Assembly (NCBI RefSeq): GCF_027214025.1
Contig: NZ_JAPWHB010000001.1
Span: 558,001-622,000 of the forward strand
Direction of reading: 5' to 3'
DNA: 64,000 bases
Source: Parahoeflea alexandrii
GTDB taxonomy: Bacteria; Pseudomonadota; Alphaproteobacteria; Rhizobiales; Rhizobiaceae
A model generated the notes under the pieces. It made no database searches and had not been told where the DNA came from. It saw only the letters and a program-made list of their open reading frames with translations. Below are positions 58,725 to 64,000 of this stretch, piece after piece (positions within the stretch are counted from its first letter, which is position 1; the number at the start of each line of letters is the position of its first letter). The position numbers and the translations under genes were made by a program.

Positions 58725-59553
58725 TTATGCTGCGACCAGGATTGGCGTCAGCGCTTTGAAGTAAGCCTGATCCGGTGTTTGCCGGTCAAGGGATGAATGT
58801 GGGCGTCGGCTGTTATAGAAGGCCAGATATCGACTGATGCCTGCTCGGGCCTCCGGCACCGTTTTGTAGGCGTGGAGATAGACCTCCTCATATTTGATCG
58901 ACCGCCAAAGCCGCTTGACGAAGACATTGTCTCGCCATGCGCCCTTGCCGTCCATCGAGATGGCGATTTCAGCCTTCTTCAATACCGCCGTGAAGTCGAT
59001 GGATGTGAACTGGGACCCCTGGTCCGAGTTGAAGATGTCAGGCTTGCCGTGGCGCAAGCGCTTCCTCAACCGCTTCGATGCAGACGGCCGTTTCCAGCGT
59101 GATCGACAGCCGCCAGGACAGAACCCGGCGGGAGAACCAGTCCACGACGGCGCAGAGATAGACGAAGCCGCGGGCCATGGGGATGTAGGTGATATCGGTC
59201 GCCCAAACCTGATTGGGTCTGGTGACAGCCAGCTTGCCTAGGAGATAGGGATAGACCTTGTGGCCCGGCGCTGGTTTCGAAGTGTTCGGCCGGCGGTAGA
59301 TAGCCTCCATACCCATCTTCTTCATCAGCGTCGCGATGTGGAGACGCCCTACTGCCAGTCCTTCCGCTTTCAAGAGCCCCGGTAACATGCGACGTCCCGC
59401 GAATGGGTAGTCGAGATGCAGCTCATCAATCCGCCGCATCAGGGCAAGATCACCTTCAGGCACAGGACGAGGCAGATAGTAGACGCTGCCACGGCTGAAG
59501 CCGAGAAGCTTGGCCTGGCGTGCAATGATAGTTGGTGATGACGGTCGATCATT
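58725..59553 (-). pseudogene. IS3-family transposase orfB, frameshifted
   Basis: The DDE integrase half of the transposase. The frame from 59553 to 59038 carries QAKLLGFSRGSVYY, HLDYPFAGRRML and the first catalytic Asp in VWATDITYIPMA. It then breaks near 59055: EEALA should run into RHGKPDIF, but CGC has become C (two bases lost or one gained). The remainder, 59069-58725, carries the second Asp (FNSDQGSQFTS), the Glu (KYEEVYLHAY) and the IS3 tail FYNSRRPHSSL. orfB starts in the -1 frame of orfA, as in normal IS3 programmed frameshifting. Confidence 0.85.
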
Positions 59554-59859
59554 TCTTTCCGCCCAGCAATCCCGCCTTGCCGAGCGCCCCTGACAAAAAA
59601 CCGTTTTCCAGTGCCAGTTCGCCGATTTTGGCATGAAGCGTTTTGATGTCGACGGCCGGAGCCGCCGCTTCTGTCTTGGTGTCACCGCCAAAAACGCCCG
59701 TCGCTCCCTCCAGGAGTTGTTCTTTCCATTGCTTGATCCGGTTGGCGTGGACATCGAATTGCTGGGATAACTCCACCAGCGTCTGTTCGCCACGGATGGC
59801 TGCAAGCGCCACCTTCGCCTTGAAAGCCGGGGTTGGTTCCGGCGCGGTCGTCTTGTCAT
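59549..59859 (-). pseudogene. IS3-family orfA, probably frameshifted near its start
   Basis: The helix-turn-helix orfA: AFKAKVALAAIRGEQTLVELSQQFDVHANRIKQWK by segments, then a leucine-rich coiled coil ending LLGGKK. The expected start, ATG at 59859 with AGGAGACACC upstream (MTRRPRRN), is in another frame from the body. A single missing base around codon 9 (AACCA-ACCCC where AACCATACCCC is expected) explains this. An in-frame ATG at 59908 exists, but it lies in the terminal repeat region. Confidence 0.75.
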
Positions 59860-59943
59860 GGTGTCTCCTGTTTCCGGCATCTAAGCCAAATTCAAGCAGA
59901 AATTCCACTTATCCCCGCTGTGCAGTTTTCCCGAGCCACCTCT

Positions 59944-60337
59944 AACGACGCAAATACAACCACGTTTGCACCATTCTAAAGTCCTTGTTTCCGTTTTAGT
60001 TTTTTTGAATCCGACTTTTAGTCAACACGCTCCATACAACCTGGGCGCAAGGTCACCGGCACCAGAATTTGCCAAAAGGGTTTCTTCCACATTCCCAATT
60101 CGAACGCCCACATTCCCAATTCGAACGCCAGAAGAAAATGAAAATAGAAGGCGCCTGGAAAACGCGGGGATATTCAAATATCAATGCTTGCAGCCCGTGA
60201 ATCTAGCCGCATAATATCACCTCAGAGGCGAGACCATAACTCAGCTGATCCAAGCCGAAGAATGGGCAAATATTCTGGTGACAGGCAATTGGCCCTGTGA
60301 ACCTAAGACTGATCTTGGAAATTGAGGTGATTTTCAA
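59944..60337. other. A/T-rich intergenic region with 21-bp tandem repeat
   Basis: 394 bp with no convincing gene. Two adjacent copies of a 21-bp unit (CACATTCCCAATTCGAACGCC) occupy 60088-60129. An 82-codon frame through the repeat (59966-60214) lacks a good start and any recognisable feature. Confidence 0.5.
60088..60129. repeat. 21-bp direct tandem repeat, two copies
   Basis: CACATTCCCAATTCGAACGCC at 60088-60108 and 60109-60129, identical and head to tail. Confidence 0.9.
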
Positions 60338-61624
60338 ATGAACAGAATGTCCAGAATCATTCTCCCGGCACTTCTTTGGTTTGGTCTGATTCCAATCAGC
60401 GCATCCCTACCCTGGCCAGTGACCGATCAAAAAACACAAATGGATAACTCGCCAAATCCGTATCTGCATTTGGCCAATGTTCTGGGGAAAGATGACCGCC
60501 GTAACATTCCAAATGAGTGGGGCTATTTTACTGATATGGGTGGCTTGCTGACACTAAAATTTGGTGAATCGGAGCGAAGATGCACGGGATACTTGATAGG
60601 TCGTGAATGGATTCTGACGGCAGCTCACTGTGTTTATGACCCTGAAAAGGGAGAGGCTGCGCAGGAGGTCACGTTTGATCTCGCTCTCACCGACACCGGC
60701 AACTTTTTACATCCGCGTGAGTATGCTTCGGAATTCTGGGTTCTCAAGGACATGGTTGAACTCGTTCAATCGGGATTGTCCATCGATAGCCTTGGACCGA
60801 CCAAAGAATACCAGGAAAAGGATCTTGCCGTTGTTCACATTCCGAAATTAGACGGGAGACGCAGAATATTGGGCAACCCTTTGCCTATGAAAACGGTGCG
60901 TGACCCTCACAAAACAGTTTACATGCAGACAGCAGGTTACCCCACAGATAAGAAACAGGGGAGTTATTGGTTCACAGAATGCACAGGTGAGATGAGCTCT
61001 CGCTACAATGTGTTGAACACTCAATGCGACGCCTTGCCAGGCCAAAGCGGATCAGCCGTCGTTCAAATATGGTCTCCAGACGATCTTAAAGGGATTGATT
61101 ATCCCGTTCCCTACAAGCCAGAGCTCATCGGGGTAATCAGCTCAGTCAGTTCAAGCGATACCTATGTGGCCCTACTGACCCAAGAATTGATTGACGAGAT
61201 AAAAGGGTTGATCGGAAAGTCCAATCACTCATTCAATTCATTTGAAAAATTTCGGCTGAAGCGGAATGTCGAAAACAGGCTTTTTGTAAATAATAGGTGC
61301 ACGCGCGAAATTACAGTTTTCTTTCAGGTGCCAGTTCAAGAAAACGGAAAAATTCGACGCATTATTACGCGCTTTGATGTTCCGGCAGAAGAGAACTTTT
61401 TTCTGCTCAGCTCTGAATTTGCATCATCCCATGTCCTACTGCAACCCAAAGAAATAAATCATGTTAAACTCTACAGGCAGACTGACGATTGGGATCGTCC
61501 TGTACAAATAGAACATTTGAAGAAAATTTATGTTGAGGAGTTTCAGAAAAATTACGATGGATATGACTATGAACTTGGTAATATCTGGACTGACTCAAAA
61601 TTGATTCTGGAGTGCGACAAATAG
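60338..61624 (+). CDS. Secreted trypsin-like serine protease with C-terminal extension
   Basis: A 428-residue precursor with a signal peptide (IILPALLWFGLIPISAS, cleavage near 24). The chymotrypsin-fold triad is visible: His97 (LTAAHCVYD), Asp162 (EKDLAVVHI) and Ser237 (LPGQSGSAVVQ); Cys98, 215 and 230 may pair. About 130 residues follow the protease domain (from roughly 300 to 428) and match nothing I know. GAGGTG is the ribosome site. Codon use and base composition are more A/T-rich than in the core genes, suggesting transfer. Probably periplasmic or exported. Confidence 0.88.
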   Translation: MNRMSRIILPALLWFGLIPISASLPWPVTDQKTQMDNSPNPYLHLANVLGKDDRRNIPNEWGYFTDMGGLLTLKFGESERRCTGYLIGREWILTAAHCVYDPEKGEAAQEVTFDLALTDTGNFLHPREYASEFWVLKDMVELVQSGLSIDSLGPTKEYQEKDLAVVHIPKLDGRRRILGNPLPMKTVRDPHKTVYMQTAGYPTDKKQGSYWFTECTGEMSSRYNVLNTQCDALPGQSGSAVVQIWSPDDLKGIDYPVPYKPELIGVISSVSSSDTYVALLTQELIDEIKGLIGKSNHSFNSFEKFRLKRNVENRLFVNNRCTREITVFFQVPVQENGKIRRIITRFDVPAEENFFLLSSEFASSHVLLQPKEINHVKLYRQTDDWDRPVQIEHLKKIYVEEFQKNYDGYDYELGNIWTDSKLILECDK

Positions 61625-61735
61625 AAACGGAAGAAATCATTTGCCGGCAGCATGTCTTTAGCTTCCGCAACTGGTTTGAAATTTCTGACCCTGCCACCGG
61701 ATTCTATCCAGCAGCAAGTTCGTTTCGTGCGTCGA

Positions 61736-61751
61736 CTGAGGTGCACCTCAG
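61736..61751. promoter_or_regulatory. Perfect 16-bp palindrome upstream of LuxR-type gene
   Basis: CTGAGGTGCACCTCAG, 129 bp before the regulator ATG. A half site CACCTCAG is at 60218-60225, upstream of the protease gene. Confidence 0.5.
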
Positions 61752-61880
61752 CGATTGGATCACCCGTCTGAAAAACATCCGGGTGTGTTGTTGTCAAATC
61801 GGCAAAGGGCTCATCTTAGTCACGAAATAGGGTCTTGCCTCGCTCGCGAACGGCGAGCTAGGTTCGAAATCGAGGTGCAA

Positions 61881-63011
61881 ATGGGTAGTCCGAACCTGGA
61901 TTTTTTGCTCAACACAGTGGGCGACGTTTACGAAGCGGCGCTCAATCCCGAATTGTGGCCGTTTGTGGTGAACACTATCGCTGACATGATCGGTGCGGAA
62001 AGCACCCATCTGATGGTCGCAAACGCACGAACGGGCAAAGACAGCATTGGTTTTCTCGAGCGGCAGGATCCGGCCACGCTGGAGGAATACATGAATAACT
62101 ATTTCCAGCAGGACATTCGCGCTACGCGACTGGCTGCAACGCCGACAGGCAAGATCATACGTGATCGTGAACTCTGGACGGAGGAAGAACGACTGACGAG
62201 TCCGCTGTACCAAGATTACCAGCGCGTTCATAAGTTGTACGAAATCACCGGAGCGCCGCTCGGTATCGAAGGTCATCTTGCCTGGCTCGGTTTTTCTCGC
62301 AACACGCCGTCACCTTTCGAGGACGACGACATTCGTATTATCAACCTGGTGGCCCCCCACTTTCGACAGTCGGTCAGGATCGCCCTGGAGATTGGCGCGG
62401 CGAACGCCCGCACGAACGTGCTGGGACATCTATGGTCCCTGAAAGGGCGTGGAGTCCTCGTTGTCACACCGGACGGCAAGGTGTCGTTTGCGAATGCCGA
62501 AGCAGAGGCTCTGGGTGCCGAAGGCGTTCTTCGCTTGTCGACTGGCGGAGTGTTTTTTAGCGGTACCACCCTTAACAAGTATTTGGCGGCAAATCTCTCG
62601 GCACTGCGCGAAGGGCTCCCCACACCGGCTGCATTTGCGACAGGACTGACAATCTCTGAGAGCGGAGAGCAGATCGGCGTGAGATTCATGCCGACCGCAA
62701 GCGGAGGGAACCTTTCATCCGGAATGACAGCTTGTCTTCTGGTGGTGCTAACTCCTTTGTCGAAACAGGCGGCTCCAAACGACGCAGAAATTTCGCAGTT
62801 TACCAACCTGTATGCGTTAAGTCTAAGCGAGCAAAAGGTGCTCCAGGCGGCATTGTCGGGCACAGATTTGGCGACCGTGGCGCGCCAACGTGGCGTAAAG
62901 CTCGATACAGTGCGCCGACAAATGAAAGCTGTCCTGTCGAAGACCCACTGCCGCAGCCAGAAGGACCTGTTCCGTATGGTCGAACGGTTCTGCTTCATTC
63001 AGCTACGTTAG
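61881..63011 (+). CDS. LuxR-type HTH transcriptional regulator
   Basis: A 376-residue protein, MGSPNLDFLLNTVGDVYEAAL at its start (by segments), with GAGGTG upstream. The N-terminal part (about 1-200) resembles a GAF/PAS-like sensor; the centre (RGVLVVTPDGKVSFANAEAEAL) looks PAS-like. The C-terminus is a LuxR HTH: LSLSEQKVLQAALSGTDLATVARQRGVKLDTVRRQMKAVLSK by segments. It lacks an obvious autoinducer-binding signature, so the signal is unknown. A palindrome lies upstream and may be its own site. Confidence 0.85.
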   Translation: MGSPNLDFLLNTVGDVYEAALNPELWPFVVNTIADMIGAESTHLMVANARTGKDSIGFLERQDPATLEEYMNNYFQQDIRATRLAATPTGKIIRDRELWTEEERLTSPLYQDYQRVHKLYEITGAPLGIEGHLAWLGFSRNTPSPFEDDDIRIINLVAPHFRQSVRIALEIGAANARTNVLGHLWSLKGRGVLVVTPDGKVSFANAEAEALGAEGVLRLSTGGVFFSGTTLNKYLAANLSALREGLPTPAAFATGLTISESGEQIGVRFMPTASGGNLSSGMTACLLVVLTPLSKQAAPNDAEISQFTNLYALSLSEQKVLQAALSGTDLATVARQRGVKLDTVRRQMKAVLSKTHCRSQKDLFRMVERFCFIQLR

Positions 63012-63088
63012 AGCGCGTCAATCCCATGGAATCCTGGTAGGCATTTTTGCTCGTTCTCCATGGTAGCAAGGATCAGGACATTGCTGGC

Positions 63089-63475
63089 TCATCGCTCGCT
63101 ATCCAAGCCGCGCTTTGCCTCGTCATACCGCTGGACAAAATCTCTCCAACCCCACGAACAGACCATCTCTTGAAGACCATGGTCTTCTTGAAATTTTCTG
63201 ATATCTTTTTTTATTTCCTGGTCTGTGAATTTAAAAAATAATTTCCAGTCCAGACGTAGATTATATTGCCCTAGGTCACGCCGCACAGATTCTATTTTTG
63301 GCTTGAATTTTGCTTGGTCTTCTCCGAAATCTACGCAAGCACCAGCAATCTTGAATACAACATGAACCGCATTGATATAATCAAGTTCATTCCTACTTCG
63401 TTCTTGAGCTTCTGCGATTGTTGCCGGAGACAAGAACGAAGTAAGAATGGCACTCGCAACCAAATGCTCTTTCAT
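63089..63475 (-). CDS. Small secreted hypothetical protein
   Basis: A 128-residue precursor starting MKEHLVASAILTSFLSPATI with a signal peptide (cleavage near AEA, residue 22) and GAGGA upstream. The mature part is helical and charged (YINAVHVVFKIAGACVDFG; KKDIRKFQEDHGL), with two Cys. A longer frame reaches 63745, but those residues are low-complexity. Function unknown. It is convergent with the LuxR-type gene. Confidence 0.7.
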   Translation of the reverse strand: MKEHLVASAILTSFLSPATIAEAQERSRNELDYINAVHVVFKIAGACVDFGEDQAKFKPKIESVRRDLGQYNLRLDWKLFFKFTDQEIKKDIRKFQEDHGLQEMVCSWGWRDFVQRYDEAKRGLDSER

Positions 63476-63734
63476 AATGGTCCTCATTTCGAAACAGCTC
63501 CAAGGCGGTTCATGCAGCGCCGCATAATTCTTGAGCTTTGATAAGTTTACATAGGCGGAGCGCCGGTGGCATTCCCCATATGGGCAATGCCTTTCAAAGC
63601 AGGATGCTATCGTTCCACGATCGCAAGGAAGCGTTGGACGTGGCGACCGCACTTTACGTTTTGTTTGCGCCTCGCGCGTGCTCACATTAAATTGGAACAG
63701 CACCAGCAAAACGGGATCGGCTACCGGAAATGCG

Positions 63735-64000
63735 ATGAACGTCAAACCAGAGAACCCAAAAGCGCTGAAACCAATGCCAGTCGCAGAATTGAAACAACTG
63801 CATACCGGCAGTCTTCTTGAACGCTTGAAGCAGCTGAGAAACCTGCAAGTTTCCTATTATGCCAGCGACTGGCTGCGGGAAGAACTGGATGCAGTTGAAG
63901 CCGCAGGTCTGATCGCATTCAAGGAAACAGATCTTTGGAGAGAGGCGTTTGATGACGTGAAGGGTATACTTGCTGAAAGAGAACATTTGCCCCGAGGCAG
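63735..64000 (+). CDS. Hypothetical protein, 3' end outside window
   Basis: The frame opens with an ATG at 63735 and stays open to the last base (88 full codons visible). It is charged and helical: PVAELKQLHTGSLLERLKQLRNL by segments, then ASDWLREELDAVEAAGLIAFKET and FDDVKGILAEREHLPRG. No signal peptide, no named domain. It resembles accessory-region hypothetical proteins from memory only. Truncated by the window. Confidence 0.65.
   Translation, partial: MNVKPENPKALKPMPVAELKQLHTGSLLERLKQLRNLQVSYYASDWLREELDAVEAAGLIAFKETDLWREAFDDVKGILAEREHLPRG

Larger units (their letters stand above)
58664..59943 (-). mobile_element. IS3-family insertion sequence, decayed
   Basis: About 1.28 kb bounded by the inverted repeat AGAGGTGGCTCGG (58664-58676 and its complement at 59931-59943); a second matching stretch (AAGTGG-A-TTTC) lies about 30 bp further in at both ends. 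It encodes orfA and orfB of the IS3 type on the minus strand, both broken by frameshifts. No clean target-site duplication is visible, so the exact ends are uncertain by a few bases. Confidence 0.8.

Noticed and set aside
59966..60214. 82-codon frame after the IS
   Set aside because: TTG start without a ribosome site; it runs through a tandem repeat and shows no protein-like pattern.

Overview
The window looks like chromosome from a GC-rich alphaproteobacterium of the order Hyphomicrobiales (Rhizobiales), most like Hoeflea or another Rhizobiaceae/Phyllobacteriaceae relative. This rests on gene order (pyrB-pyrC-plsY-dprA-topA-rnr-DUF983-NUDIX-MFS-rpmG, divK-pleD, clpP-clpX-lon-hupB, rplM-rpsI), on protein flavour, and on alphaproteobacterial regulatory sites (a GTTC-N7-GTTC LexA box, a FixK/FNR box). 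No tool was run, so all family names come from motif recognition.

Layout. 1-6.4 kb: tRNA amidotransferase genes gatB and gatC-GNAT-gatA, a DUF6455 gene behind an FNR-type box, and a YjhX-type small protein with a divergent GNAT gene. 6.4-12.2 kb: methyltransferase, UPF0173 hydrolase, ruvX, two membrane proteins, an AEC permease and an AidB-like acyl-CoA dehydrogenase. 12.2-24.5 kb: a tightly packed rightward run for pyrimidine synthesis (with a catalytically degenerate dihydroorotase), phospholipid acylation, DNA uptake/topology, RNA decay and ribosomal protein L33. 24.8-27.8 kb: cell-cycle/c-di-GMP signalling (pleD, divK) and a DUF3572-HAD pair. 27.8-33 kb: a GAF/Fis regulator, aldehyde dehydrogenase and DUF779 module with a perfect 28-bp palindrome, then SOS-controlled dinB.

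33.3-36 kb is the most unusual part. An AraC-type regulator with a degenerate receiver-like N-terminus precedes three small, Ser/Thr/Asn-rich, predicted beta-rich proteins. Two of these are divergent paralogs, and the intergenic gaps carry strong stem-loops. I recognise no function and regard this as the best candidate for an undescribed system. 36-46 kb: dnaE, an unannotated 28-residue membrane micropeptide with its own promoter and ribosome site, hupB, lon (sigma-32-like promoter), clpX and clpP. 46-57.3 kb: metabolic and envelope genes (two-repeat secreted protein, P450, cupin, small secreted proteins, metY, CoA-binding protein, GNAT, VOC, two crotonases, thioesterase). 57.3-58.5 kb: rplM-rpsI.

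58.66-59.94 kb is a decayed IS3-family element. It marks a boundary: beyond it the DNA is visibly more A/T-rich and holds accessory genes (a secreted trypsin-like protease, a LuxR-type regulator behind a 16-bp palindrome, a small secreted protein, and a gene cut by the window end).
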